NCBI GenBank assembly: GCA_009377575.1
Contig: WHTU01000030.1
Location: 1 to 37,407 of the forward strand
Direction of reading: 5' to 3'
Length of the DNA stretch: 37,407 bases
DNA from: Nitrososphaeraceae archaeon
GTDB lineage: Archaea > Thermoproteota > Nitrososphaeria > Nitrososphaerales > Nitrososphaeraceae
This document shows, one piece after another, positions 16,265 through 24,993 of this stretch (the stretch's first letter is position 1; the number at the start of each line of letters is the position of its first letter). The notes under the pieces were generated by a model that did no database searches, had not been told where the DNA came from, and saw nothing but the letters and a program-made list of their open reading frames with translations. The position numbers and the translations under genes are program-made.

Positions 16265-18223
16265 CTAATCAACCGGTAAACTAAATGTAAAAGTAGCTCC
16301 TCCTCCATCTTTATTATTTTCAGCAGATATTTTGCCACCATGAGCCTCTATTATACTCTTTGCTATGAATAACCCAAGACCAGTCCCAATATCTGATTTA
16401 GTTGCAAATTTTGAAAATAAGCTAGATTGAATTTCTGGATCTATGCCACTGCCATTGTCCGTTATACTAATGAATGCGTATCCGTTCTTCTCTACAGTAT
16501 CACTAATATTGGACAAAAGAGAGTATGTCTTGTTTATTGATATAGAGATAACTCCATTCACACCTGTAAACTTAATTGCATTATTAATTAAATTTGATAA
16601 TATCTGGAAGACTCTTGATTTATCGGCATTGACGTAATAGTCAATACCATCGTTATTCTTGTCATTTAGAAATTGAATCTCTAATCCTTTCTCTCCAACC
16701 TGGAGATTAGTATTTGATAAATCTTTTACCACATTTCTTATCTTTTCATTTAGATTCAATCTTGCCCTGTTTAATTTTAGCGTACCTGCTTCGATTCTTG
16801 ATACATCAAGGATATCATTTGTAAGGTTCTTAAGTCTAATGGCATTCCTTCTTAGAGCCTCCAAAGAGTCCTGTGTACTACAATCTTTATCATTAAGACC
16901 TTGTTTAGTAAAATTGTAGTCGTGTTGAAGTAGCTCAGTATATCCAACTATTGATTGAGTTGGCGTTCTTAATTCATGTGCTGCTATGTTGATAAAATCT
17001 TGCTGCATTCTCTCATGAACTTTTAGCTGCTCGTACGCTTCGAGTAATTCTTTGTTAATAGTGGTCAGTTGCATTTGTTTATCTTTTAGGGAATGCTCAG
17101 TTGAAGTGAGGATGTCATTAGAGGCACTTAGCTTTCCGATCGTCTTTCTAAGCTCGTAAGTCTTTGAATCTAACGCCGCATGAAGTCTTTTATTTGAAGT
17201 GAGGATAACGAATGCAATTCCTACAGCAATTGATGCAATAACAATGTAAATAATAATACTAAAAAAAAACTCTTGGTTGATTAGCTTCTGTACATTCTCA
17301 GCAAGGTTATGCGAAGCACTAATATATAATGTTCCGATGCTATGATTCTCTAAAGATACCGGTTGAGACGCGATAGAAGTAGTATTGCCTTGGTATGCGA
17401 TATCATATACATTAGCGGTAGGATTTGTCAGCGAATCTCGCAGCCTATTGAAAGATTCGCTGACCTGCGATGGTAATATTGATTGGAACTCGTCGCTAAA
17501 CGCATTAAGTCCTATTAGAGATTGATTTGCAGAAGTGTAAAGAATTGTACCATCATTATCAATTAATCCAATGGAGGAATTATATTTTTCGGGAACGGTG
17601 CTTTGAAGGAAATTCCCAAGTTTATCAATGCGTATTCCTGCAGTTACGATACCATCGAATTGTACATTCCTTGATGACGGAGCACTGCCTGTAGTGCTAT
17701 TATTAAAAATTGGATATGAAATATAAAGTCTAGAAATATTATCATTAGAATCTATGACGCTACTGTAATAGGCCTCTGTGGTTTCCTTAGGAACTGAAAA
17801 GTACTCTCTATAGCTAAGGTGAGTTCCCTTGTATCTTTGATAGCTACTCTCATTTAAATTGCTTATCCACACTATTTTACCCCCGGCATCAAGCCACATG
17901 TAAAAATCTGTTAGATTGGCTGAAATGTCTTGTCCCAAATTGATTAGGTTAAATCCTGAAGTATCATTATTCCGTACAGAAGGAGCTTCTGCAATTAGCT
18001 GTAGGTTATCTGTAATAGCGTCAACAGATTTCTCCAAGATTTCTGAAATAGCATGGGCTTCGATTTCTGCATTAGATCTTATATCAGTAGCCGCTTGATT
18101 AAGAATTTCATTAGAAAGGGAATTTTGATATATGCTAAAAGCAATACCAAGCATAATAGCTGAGATTCCAACAATTAATAGCATAATCGTCGTAGCGTGA
18201 CTTTTGTAAAAGCGCTGGTCCAT
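16265..18223 (-). CDS. Membrane sensor histidine kinase
   Basis: A 652-residue two-component sensor. Membrane helix 1 spans about residues 12-31 and helix 2 about 319-342 (IIIYIVIASIAVGIAFVIL), enclosing an extracytoplasmic region of about 285 residues that looks like a double Cache ligand-binding domain (DFYMWLDAGGKIVWISN and SSIGLIDNDGTILYTS). Inside are a coiled coil (about 345-400), the HisKA domain with the H-box FINIAAHELRTPTQS (phosphorylated His about 417), and a HATPase domain with LINNAIKFT (N box), DNGSGID (G1) and GTGLGLFIAKS (G2). It senses an external small molecule and passes phosphate to a response regulator, most likely the divergent gene at 18569-19255. All catalytic motifs are present. 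Confidence 0.93.
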   Translation of the reverse strand: MDQRFYKSHATTIMLLIVGISAIMLGIAFSIYQNSLSNEILNQAATDIRSNAEIEAHAISEILEKSVDAITDNLQLIAEAPSVRNNDTSGFNLINLGQDISANLTDFYMWLDAGGKIVWISNLNESSYQRYKGTHLSYREYFSVPKETTEAYYSSVIDSNDNISRLYISYPIFNNSTTGSAPSSRNVQFDGIVTAGIRIDKLGNFLQSTVPEKYNSSIGLIDNDGTILYTSANQSLIGLNAFSDEFQSILPSQVSESFNRLRDSLTNPTANVYDIAYQGNTTSIASQPVSLENHSIGTLYISASHNLAENVQKLINQEFFFSIIIYIVIASIAVGIAFVILTSNKRLHAALDSKTYELRKTIGKLSASNDILTSTEHSLKDKQMQLTTINKELLEAYEQLKVHERMQQDFINIAAHELRTPTQSIVGYTELLQHDYNFTKQGLNDKDCSTQDSLEALRRNAIRLKNLTNDILDVSRIEAGTLKLNRARLNLNEKIRNVVKDLSNTNLQVGEKGLEIQFLNDKNNDGIDYYVNADKSRVFQILSNLINNAIKFTGVNGVISISINKTYSLLSNISDTVEKNGYAFISITDNGSGIDPEIQSSLFSKFATKSDIGTGLGLFIAKSIIEAHGGKISAENNKDGGGATFTFSLPVD

Positions 18224-18568
18224 CCGCGTCAGCCATTTAGACGAGCCTAGTAAATAAATACATATTTCTTCTAAGGCGTATTTCTTCTAAGGCACATTTT
18301 TATTAATTGTCGTGTCGAAAGTATGCAAACCCGTTCTTGTTGAGGCCTTTAACAAGCAATCAAGTTTAGTGCATGCGAGAAATGATATTTTTTGCTGATT
18401 AGGAGATATCCCCATCAGGCTTTGATTGAGAGGTAGATATTAAGTAATATGGAGCAACTCCGTCCTCATAATTATAGTGCTCTATAATCTTCTTGTTAAG
18501 GTAGATCTACTAAAGCCTAAATACATCACTGGTGTAGTTATAGAGATCAAGTAGGGCATACTAAGTAA
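18224..18568. promoter_or_regulatory. Divergent promoter region of the two-component pair
   Basis: About 345 bases between the kinase (minus) and the regulator (plus). Besides the 15-bp direct repeat it has AT-rich stretches that could serve as TATA boxes on both sides; none stands out enough to place a start site. Confidence 0.4.
18263..18293. repeat. 15-bp direct repeat upstream of the kinase gene
   Basis: TATTTCTTCTAAGGC occurs at 18263-18277 and again at 18279-18293, a spacing of 16 bases. It lies 40-70 bases upstream of the kinase ATG in the divergent region with the response regulator gene. Its position suits a regulator-binding site, but a chance duplication is possible. Confidence 0.5.
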
Positions 18569-19255
18569 ATGAAAACTAAAGATACCTCTTTCCTCAAGAT
18601 TATGCATGAAATGCATAGGAGGAGGACGGGTAAAGGATTTAATTTAATCGCGAGTAACGAATTATTGTTGGTTGCCCCTAGTTTCTTGCCTTCTTGGTTG
18701 CCAAGTCGTAAACCCGACATGCGTCATGATTTCTCCTCCAATGCCAACTCTAAAAAACAAATAAGAGATCATGACCTGACTAGAGCCGGAACAAATACAG
18801 CGGGTGTGGCCGCAGATGATGAGTTTAATAATCAGGCAATTTCTGCTAGCAGCGGCGCTAAAAGAATTTTAATCGTAGATGACGATCAGGATATTGCATT
18901 ATTTTATAAGATGGCGTTAGAACGCGCCGGATTTGTGGTTGACGTTTTCTCTGATCCATTGAAATCCTTCTCTAACTATAGGATAGGGGTCTACGATTTA
19001 TTACTGCTGGACGTAAGGATGCCTCAAATGAGCGGTTTTGAATTATACAGTAAGATTAAAGGAATTGATGATGGGGTCAAGGTATGTTTTATCACTGCCT
19101 TTGAGGATTACCACAACGAATTCAAGAAATTATTTCCTCATCTAGATGAATCTGAATGCTATGTTAGAAAACCAATAACGATGGAAGATTTGATTAGAAT
19201 CGTAAAGTCAAAGGTGGAATATGATAAGAGTCAAAATTCCCACCAGCAGATATAA
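18569..19255 (+). CDS. Response regulator, receiver domain only
   Basis: A 228-residue protein. A receiver domain fills about residues 97-215: the acidic pair in ILIVDDDQDIALFY, the phosphorylated Asp (about 147) in LLLLDVRMPQMSGFE, the Thr/Ser position in VCFITAF, and the conserved Lys (about 200) in CYVRKPI. No DNA-binding output domain follows. The first 95 residues are polar and probably disordered, with an odd hydrophobic patch (LLVAPSFLPSWLPS). Thaumarchaeal regulators are often receiver-only and act through protein contacts. It is divergent from the sensor kinase, its likely partner. The upstream ATG gives the long form; a later start near the receiver domain is possible. Confidence 0.88.
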   Translation: MKTKDTSFLKIMHEMHRRRTGKGFNLIASNELLLVAPSFLPSWLPSRKPDMRHDFSSNANSKKQIRDHDLTRAGTNTAGVAADDEFNNQAISASSGAKRILIVDDDQDIALFYKMALERAGFVVDVFSDPLKSFSNYRIGVYDLLLLDVRMPQMSGFELYSKIKGIDDGVKVCFITAFEDYHNEFKKLFPHLDESECYVRKPITMEDLIRIVKSKVEYDKSQNSHQQI

Positions 19256-19285
19256 TCCTCTCTTACCGTCAGTACCAAACTATTC

Positions 19286-19603
19286 ATGACATACAGTGAT
19301 AGATTAATAGTGGATTTATTGTTTGTTTCCACTACGAAAGAGTCAGAAAGAATCAAAATCATAAAGTCAACACTAGGTTTTGCCTTATTCATATCATTGA
19401 TTCTCCTAGGAATTGTTCCAACAACAGTCAGTGCTCAGCGAGTGACAAATAATACCACGAGTGATAGCACAGACTTTGGGGGATTGTCTACAGAATCAAT
19501 AGATATTTCAAAAGTAGATAAATCGGATCTGATCAGAAATGCTACTGGTAACAATCCCATTTTTGGCGGATTATCAACGAAATCGGCATATATCACTAAA
19601 TGA
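19286..19603 (+). CDS. Secreted protein with two short repeats
   Basis: A 105-residue protein. A hydrophobic stretch at about residues 28-49 (STLGFALFISLILLGIVPTT) ending in VSAQ looks like a signal peptide preceded by a long N-terminal tail. The mature part has two copies of a short motif, DFGGLSTESIDISK and IFGGLSTKSAYITK, separated by about 20 residues. It starts about 30 bases behind the response regulator on the same strand and could be co-transcribed with it. No known family; perhaps a small surface protein. Confidence 0.55.
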   Translation: MTYSDRLIVDLLFVSTTKESERIKIIKSTLGFALFISLILLGIVPTTVSAQRVTNNTTSDSTDFGGLSTESIDISKVDKSDLIRNATGNNPIFGGLSTKSAYITK

Positions 19604-19831
19604 TCCTCCTTTCGATTGCCTCAAGTATTACTATTTACCTATGAAGAGCGAGAGGCTACTCTAAATGTTAATACTGATATAGAAATCAGTATGTTACATT
19701 TCGAATGACAGTGCAGGCAATTCCATGTGCCTTCCAGTAAGACGAGGCAATCTCTACTTATCAAATGAAGGAGGGGTTTTCGATAATAACTTGATCTGAA
19801 TTTCCTAAACGATCAAGACCAATAAAAGATA

Positions 19832-20199
19832 GAAGCAATTGCAATATTACCAGATATATTATTCAAAGTCGGTTCCCTACTTGATTTACAACCTGCGAAA
19901 GATGCCGCTAAACTCTGGGATCTCAGACACCATGCAAATGATCTAAGTCTCGCAATAGCTTTATGACTGAAGCCCTTTATACTCTCCATGAAGTGCACGA
20001 ATACCAAAGCTGACCCAATTGTGCTCCGGCTGCCATCGTGCTTTCCAGTGAGATAATAATGACCCCAACGGAAAATGATCTAGTTTCTGTAGGAGTTATT
20101 CAGAAAAGAAAAGCAGTGGCAGTTTTTCGGTTCGGAAAAGAGGATCGTACATCTATTAGAAAAATCGTTCATAGTGTGATTTTGGAGTTTCATGATTGA
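19832..20199 (+). pseudogene. Possible decayed ORF fragments
   Basis: Two short open stretches on the plus strand have protein-like composition but no full gene. One, at 19832-19963, reads EAIAILPDILFKVGSLLDL without a start. The second, an ATG ORF at 20059-20199 (46 residues), reads TPTENDLVSVGVIQKRKAV and then VFRFGKED. They are in the same orientation and frame-interrupted, which may mean a degraded gene. Weak evidence; the second could also be a genuine small protein. Confidence 0.25.
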
Positions 20200-20260
20200 G
20201 CAGGAAGCTATAACACTCTGGATTTATAGGTTTATAAGAATCCATTCCAAGATACGTAAC

Positions 20261-20653
20261 ATGCCAGAATTTCCTGATACCTCTGCATGGATCAAATTGA
20301 TCGATCAAAGCAATGGTAAAGCGATTCCTAGTGGATCAACACTAAATCATCCTTCTAGTGTTACAATCCGCTACGTTGTGGCTAATGACAGCAACCAGCC
20401 TGTGGGAGAAATAGCTGTAATGGGAGTTCTCTACAAGGATGATGTAAAGGTTGTTCCTAGCCCGTTACCTATCACATGGATTAAGCTGCAGGCGAACCAG
20501 CTTTGGAAGCATGAATACACCGTAACTAGCACGGGAGATTCAAATGAATTTCGTGCCACGTTCTTTGGAGGTGTTGGCAGCTCTATCACAGAGGAGGATG
20601 AGAAGAATAACATTTTTAACACGAAATTTTCCTTTTCGGCCATCCATAAATAA
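20261..20653 (+). CDS. Beta-sandwich hypothetical protein
   Basis: About 130 residues from ATG 20261; 23 upstream residues are open but unlikely to be translated because the internal Met gives the compact domain. The sequence alternates strands and turns (SSVTIRYVVANDSNQPVGEI, WKHEYTVTSTGDSNEFRATF) like a CARDB- or Ig-like beta-sandwich. It has no signal peptide with the chosen start. No enzyme motif. The role is unknown; such domains often mediate protein contacts. Confidence 0.55.
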   Translation: MPEFPDTSAWIKLIDQSNGKAIPSGSTLNHPSSVTIRYVVANDSNQPVGEIAVMGVLYKDDVKVVPSPLPITWIKLQANQLWKHEYTVTSTGDSNEFRATFFGGVGSSITEEDEKNNIFNTKFSFSAIHK

Positions 20654-20821
20654 TAAACGCGAACGGTCATTATTTCTTCCTAAACGCTAGCGTTGTATCG
20701 ATCCATTAGTTGGGACTCTTATTTGAAATCGTTGTTGTGACTACTAAGGTCCTGAAATTTTGCTCTCAATTCTACCTCTGAGGAAGCCAATTAAGGTGTT
20801 GGTTCGTTCCAAACACTTTTC

Positions 20822-21112
20822 ATGCATGAATATCATCTTGATTTCCGGAATAATATTAATAAGATTGGAGCAATACCTAGGATGCAACAAGGATCGATGC
20901 GAAGAGCATACTGCACCAATTGTAAACTTGAAGTAGAGATTAGATCATCCAACTACGTAAGACTTGCTAATCACAGAGTTGCTGTCGAAGGGTCATGTCC
21001 TGTCTGCAATTCAATTCTTTTCAATACCCGCGTTATGCCAACTTCTTCTAGAAAGCCAACGAGTAGAAAAAAGAAAAGGAAGAAATTGAGTATCTACTCG
21101 CAACCAAACTGA
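20822..21112 (+). CDS. DUF5679-like zinc-ribbon protein
   Basis: A 96-residue protein with the zinc-ribbon core RRAYCTNCKLEVEIRSSNYV, then GSCPVCNSILF, matching the DUF5679 type (AYCxxCK ... GxCPxCG). A basic tail of Lys/Arg follows, as expected for nucleic-acid binding. The first 20 residues are probably not part of the domain, and the ATG at 20882 (MQQGSMRR) may be the true start. Related proteins are widespread in archaea; the function is unproven. Confidence 0.7.
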   Translation: MHEYHLDFRNNINKIGAIPRMQQGSMRRAYCTNCKLEVEIRSSNYVRLANHRVAVEGSCPVCNSILFNTRVMPTSSRKPTSRKKKRKKLSIYSQPN

Positions 21113-21829
21113 ATTGACACTGATTGCAACGACTCATTGCTCGAGTACCTTTATTACAAATTTTTTGATATCAACAAAATTAGTACATTTCAAGGAAGTA
21201 GTAATGAAAGCCCCTTAACGTGTTACGAGATCTAAGTCCTAGAGGTGATTTGATCCCGTGAAATAATTTTTTTGATAATTTAGTGAATTCCCGATGTGGA
21301 AAGTATTTGAATGCCTCCTATTTGGGCATTGATAATTGTGGTGCATGTGTCAGATACAAGTCAAAATGTGTCAGATACAAGTCAAAATGTGTCAGATACG
21401 ACAGTCGCTTTTTGTCATCAATGACGTTAGTGCTAAGATAACAAATTGAAAATTCTCTTTTTCTTGACATTATCGATTCATTCTTCTAATCAGTAGTTAC
21501 GATCGCCGGTATCGATCGGTGAGCAAATTTTTTTTCATTGATCTAGTGTGATACTTGATAAATATCTTGCAGTGTTTAATGATATGGGATTAGTAAACTT
21601 AGGATTATATGCTCTTTTACGGAGTCATTTTTGGAGCATTGGAAGTTGTAGTTCATACCGATTGATCATTTTAGAGCCATAAAGGATTAGTCAGAATCGA
21701 TTGTGTTAATGACCCTTGTAATGATATATTTGCATGCGTATTTAAATTGAACACGAGCAGTTACATAATCTCAATAAGGACATAGCCTGTGCGAAGATAT
21801 ATAGAGCAGCAAATCATTTACTGACTCAA
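21113..21829. other. Long intergenic region with 21-bp tandem repeats
   Basis: About 700 bases with no gene. The only clear structure is the tandem repeat at 21345-21399. The rest is AT-rich with no recognised RNA. It includes the promoter of the NHL gene at 21830. Confidence 0.5.
21345..21399. repeat. 21-bp tandem repeat, 2.6 copies
   Basis: Two full copies of ATGTGTCAGATACAAGTCAA plus A (21345-21365, 21366-21386) are followed by a 13-base partial copy (21387-21399). The copies are identical, so the duplication is recent or maintained. There is no spacer, which excludes a CRISPR array. Confidence 0.9.
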
Positions 21830-22873
21830 ATGAATCATACACGTCAAGCGATCAATTATATTAATTCTGCATCACCTTTATTTTCTATCATAATCGGTAT
21901 TCTATTGCTATCTCTTTATTTGGGTCAAACAGGCTCAATAATACCAAAGGCGGATGCGTCAAATTTAGCCAAGAATTATACTTTCCTGATGGCTTTGGAT
22001 TCTCCAAACTCTGGGGATGAGGAGACGAATACAGAGGATCTACTTCCACAACCTGAAGGGATTGACGTAGACAGAGATGGTAATGTATTTATAAATGAGA
22101 TTGGAGAAAATCGTATCAATATATTTGATGCCAATGGGACGCTCAAATCAACTTGGGGTTCATCGGGGGAGGATCTTGGACAATTTAGTCACCCTCATGG
22201 AAATGAAGTTGAAGACGAAAATAATGAAGATGTCATTGGTGTATATATCTATATTGCAGATCAAAACAATGACCGGATTCAGAAGTTCTCTAAGAATGGA
22301 ACATTCATAACAACTTGGGGTGAAGAAGGCGAGGGTAATGGCCAATTTCTGCATACACATGGAATAGATCTTGACTCAGACGGGAATGTATATGTAAGTG
22401 ACCGAGATCAACCAAGTATCCAAAAATTTTCTAGTGATGGGACATTTATTAAGAAGTGGGGATCAGAGGGAACAGCTGATGGGCAATTCATACAACCGTG
22501 GGATGTTAGTGTTAGTCAGGATGACAGAATTTTTGTACCTGACTTCGGAAACAACCGGATACAGATATTCTCAAAGGACGGTGATTTCATAACCTCTTGG
22601 GGAACAGCTGGATCTGGCCCTGGGCAATTTGATGGGCCAGCAGTAGTAGCGTTCGATTCCGAGGACAATGTGTATGTAACTGACTCTGGTAACCATCGTG
22701 TACAGAAATTCACGAGTGATGGAACATTTATTACCGAATGGGGTGAAGAGGGGCAAAGCAACGGACAATTTTCTATGCCTGAGGGACTTGCGGTAGATAT
22801 CTCATCAGGTAAAGTGTACGTATCTGATACTAGTAATAATAATGTACAGGTCTTTTCCCCTTCCGAGAGCTAA
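21830..22873 (+). CDS. Secreted NHL-repeat beta-propeller protein
   Basis: A 347-residue secreted protein. The signal peptide covers about residues 1-43 (SIIIGILLLSLYLG core, cleavage near PKADA). The rest is six NHL repeats of about 45 residues, each with a DxxGNVYVxD strand, a QxF strand (IQKFSSDG) and a WG turn before GQF (TTWGEEGEGNGQF), predicting a six-bladed propeller. NHL proteins bind ligands or partners; some are lactonase-like, but no metal-binding residues are evident here. Start ATG 21830 gives the only sensible signal peptide. It is monocistronic. Confidence 0.88.
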   Translation: MNHTRQAINYINSASPLFSIIIGILLLSLYLGQTGSIIPKADASNLAKNYTFLMALDSPNSGDEETNTEDLLPQPEGIDVDRDGNVFINEIGENRINIFDANGTLKSTWGSSGEDLGQFSHPHGNEVEDENNEDVIGVYIYIADQNNDRIQKFSKNGTFITTWGEEGEGNGQFLHTHGIDLDSDGNVYVSDRDQPSIQKFSSDGTFIKKWGSEGTADGQFIQPWDVSVSQDDRIFVPDFGNNRIQIFSKDGDFITSWGTAGSGPGQFDGPAVVAFDSEDNVYVTDSGNHRVQKFTSDGTFITEWGEEGQSNGQFSMPEGLAVDISSGKVYVSDTSNNNVQVFSPSES

Positions 22874-23369
22874 ATTATTTCCACCGTTAATACATACACG
22901 AGACAGAATCATGCGTTGTCTTCCAGATATAACCACTTGAAATCTGCCCAAATCCAGCGTAGAGGAAGTTGGTATCGAAATTCAAGCTACAGTCTTGAAT
23001 TGAATTCTGTAGGCATTATAAGAGGAAATTGCTATTTATTGTCTAGGTATTCTTCTTATGCTGGATTGAAATCATGTGTATTAACCCGTGTCTATTGCAT
23101 TCAATTATTAATTTCAAATCAATCTCAGACGATCTCGAATTTGTTGGATTCTGTTAAAAACAGCAAGGATGACTACGGTGCTGTATGATTTTTGACAGAT
23201 ATTCTTGTGATCTTCCAGACTAATATATGCTACTTAAACCAATAAGTGTCAACCAGATTTTTTCGTTGGATTGTGTGAAACATTTTTCAATACTTTTCGT
23301 GGGAAGATTTCGGATTACTTGTCAAAATTGTATGATCTAATCCTTGACCAGTTAACAATCTGTTCCTTC
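22874..23369. other. Intergenic, no convincing gene
   Basis: About 500 bases. A 90-residue open frame at 22916-23188 begins with TTG, has no ribosome binding site and no recognisable motif, so it is left out. No strong repeat was seen. Confidence 0.4.
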
Positions 23370-23534
23370 CTAATCGGGTCTGAGTTCGCTCCCACAATTG
23401 CGGCATAATCTGCAATGTTTAATATTAAAACGGCCACAATGCTTGCAGATGACATTCTCGCATATCTCTGCAACTTTCTTTAGATATTCTTCTTTTTCCC
23501 TTGTTACGAATTTCTGCTTATTCTTTGAGACCAT
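23370..23534 (-). CDS. Small zinc-ribbon protein
   Basis: 54 residues from the ATG at 23532-23534 (an upstream in-frame Met adds 13 residues). The C-terminal half is a zinc ribbon: VICKHCGRFNIKHCRLCRNC then GSELRPD, with CxxC pairs 11 residues apart. The N-terminal half is a charged helix (REKEEYLKKVAEICENV). It resembles double zinc-ribbon mini-proteins of archaea. Function unknown. Confidence 0.6.
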   Translation of the reverse strand: MVSKNKQKFVTREKEEYLKKVAEICENVICKHCGRFNIKHCRLCRNCGSELRPD

Positions 23535-23662
23535 TTCAGATCGATAAATATACCGAAATGGAATATAATTCATTCAGAAATTCTTTTTTTATCGGGATAA
23601 ATAATATTGAAAAGGTCATTCGCAAATCGCAAATAAAAAGCAAGATCGAAATCTTTTGATAA

Positions 23663-24790
23663 TTACCTTGGCCTGTTAACTTTGTAGATCTCATTCTCCC
23701 ATGACATGGTCAATCCTGGATTTGGTCCCCCTCCAATTACATATATTTGATCATCAATAGATGCTACTTCTAATCCATGCCGTGCGGTTGGCATTGATGC
23801 TTCGATGGTCCACGTATTATTGATAGGATCAAATCGTTCATTATTATCAAAGGTTCCTTGACGCCGTTCTCCACCCAATACATAGATGGCTCCGTCGATG
23901 CTAGTGGCTGCAATTCCACTTCTTTTTGAGGGCATTGGTTCAAGATCTGTGGCCCATTTGTCTAAGACCGGATCGTATTTTTCAACAATATCCGTGCCTT
24001 CATATGAGCTGTCTAACCTAGCCCCAATTATATATATTTCCCCACCTCCCGCCGCGGAAGCTGCGTGATGTCTAGATGTAGGCATGGGCGTATGAGTGGT
24101 CCATTGGTTCGCAACAGGGTTATAAGATTCTACCACATTAAGTGATCGGTCGTTCATATCTCCGCCTACTACATAGAGCATTCCATTCACAATGTTTGCA
24201 TTAGGTGAACCCCTTGGAGTAGGCATAGAATTACTTTGAGTCCAAATATTTGTGGTTGGATTGTAAATATACAATCTATCGCTTGGATTCGAATTCCCCA
24301 TATAGCCTCCGACTACATAGATTTTATTTTGAAACGAAACAGAGGAGGCATGATGAAGTGGAACAGGTAAAGGTGCTATGTCTGTTCTCCACGAATCAGA
24401 TGTAGCGTTATACATTTCAACGATAGCAGAATTTTTATCATCTGAAGTAAAGCCTCCGATGACATATACGCCATCATTTAAATTTGCAGCAGTGACTTCT
24501 GTTCGAGGACTAGGCATTGGTGTTCCAACCGTCCAACCACTCTCTGAAGCTTGTCCTTGAGCAAAAAGGGTGTTGATGTTGTGTGTTGAATGTACCAGAA
24601 TGAAAATTGAAACTGACGCAAGCATGGATAGGGAAATTTGCCGGATAAATATTTCCACAATTCTCGTAGAGAAGTGGCTAGTATAAAAGATAGGTGACAA
24701 TCCTCTACTATGAGAACAATTAATGTTATAGGACTTATTGGGGTGATTTGATTTAGAAATAAGGAGGAATAACACAAGGTGTGGATCCAT
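23663..24790 (-). CDS. Secreted Kelch-repeat beta-propeller protein
   Basis: A 375-residue protein with six Kelch repeats at about residues 85-370. Each has the pattern of two glycines after hydrophobic residues (VYVIGG, IYVVGG, LYVVGG, IYIIGA, IYVLGG, IYVIGG) and a conserved Trp (DSWRTD, NIWTQS, NQWTTH, DKWATD, NTWTIE), giving a six-bladed propeller. A hydrophobic segment (ISLSMLASVSIFILVHS) before FAQGQ is a signal peptide or anchor. The ATG at 24788-24790 gives a long N-terminal tail; the Met at 24625 would shorten it but leaves no basic n-region. Likely binds a surface partner or a ligand. Confidence 0.85.
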   Translation of the reverse strand: MDPHLVLFLLISKSNHPNKSYNINCSHSRGLSPIFYTSHFSTRIVEIFIRQISLSMLASVSIFILVHSTHNINTLFAQGQASESGWTVGTPMPSPRTEVTAANLNDGVYVIGGFTSDDKNSAIVEMYNATSDSWRTDIAPLPVPLHHASSVSFQNKIYVVGGYMGNSNPSDRLYIYNPTTNIWTQSNSMPTPRGSPNANIVNGMLYVVGGDMNDRSLNVVESYNPVANQWTTHTPMPTSRHHAASAAGGGEIYIIGARLDSSYEGTDIVEKYDPVLDKWATDLEPMPSKRSGIAATSIDGAIYVLGGERRQGTFDNNERFDPINNTWTIEASMPTARHGLEVASIDDQIYVIGGGPNPGLTMSWENEIYKVNRPR

Positions 24791-24961
24791 TAGATACTTC
24801 TTTGTTCAAATATTGGGAGACTATCATTAAAACCTTGCCTAATTGATACCCCGCTGTGAGTTAGAAATGATAAATTGTTAGTTTATTCAAATAATGTAAC
24901 TCCTTAAAGAATAATATTCCGGTTCTCAATCATTAGTTTAAATAAAGGTAAATGTTGATAA

Positions 24962-24975
24962 TTAGGTGACACTAA
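24962..24975 (+). promoter_or_regulatory. Metal-box-like operator of the hydantoinase-like gene
   Basis: TTAGGTGACACTAA, 18 bases before the ATG at 24994, with a TATA-like GTTTAAATAAAGG about 20 bases further upstream. It differs at two positions from the first operator copy at 28715. Single copy. It fits the TTAG-N6-CTAA pattern found at five other promoters in this window. Confidence 0.5.
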
Positions 24976-24993
24976 TTCGAGAGTAAACAAGGA

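Noticed and set aside
19813-20007. 64-residue minus-strand ORF
   Set aside because: Opposite the more protein-like plus-strand fragments; no support.
21345-21399. Possible CRISPR array
   Set aside because: The copies abut without spacers and no cas genes are present.
22916-23188. 90-residue plus-strand ORF
   Set aside because: TTG start, no ribosome binding site, no motif, composition like non-coding DNA.
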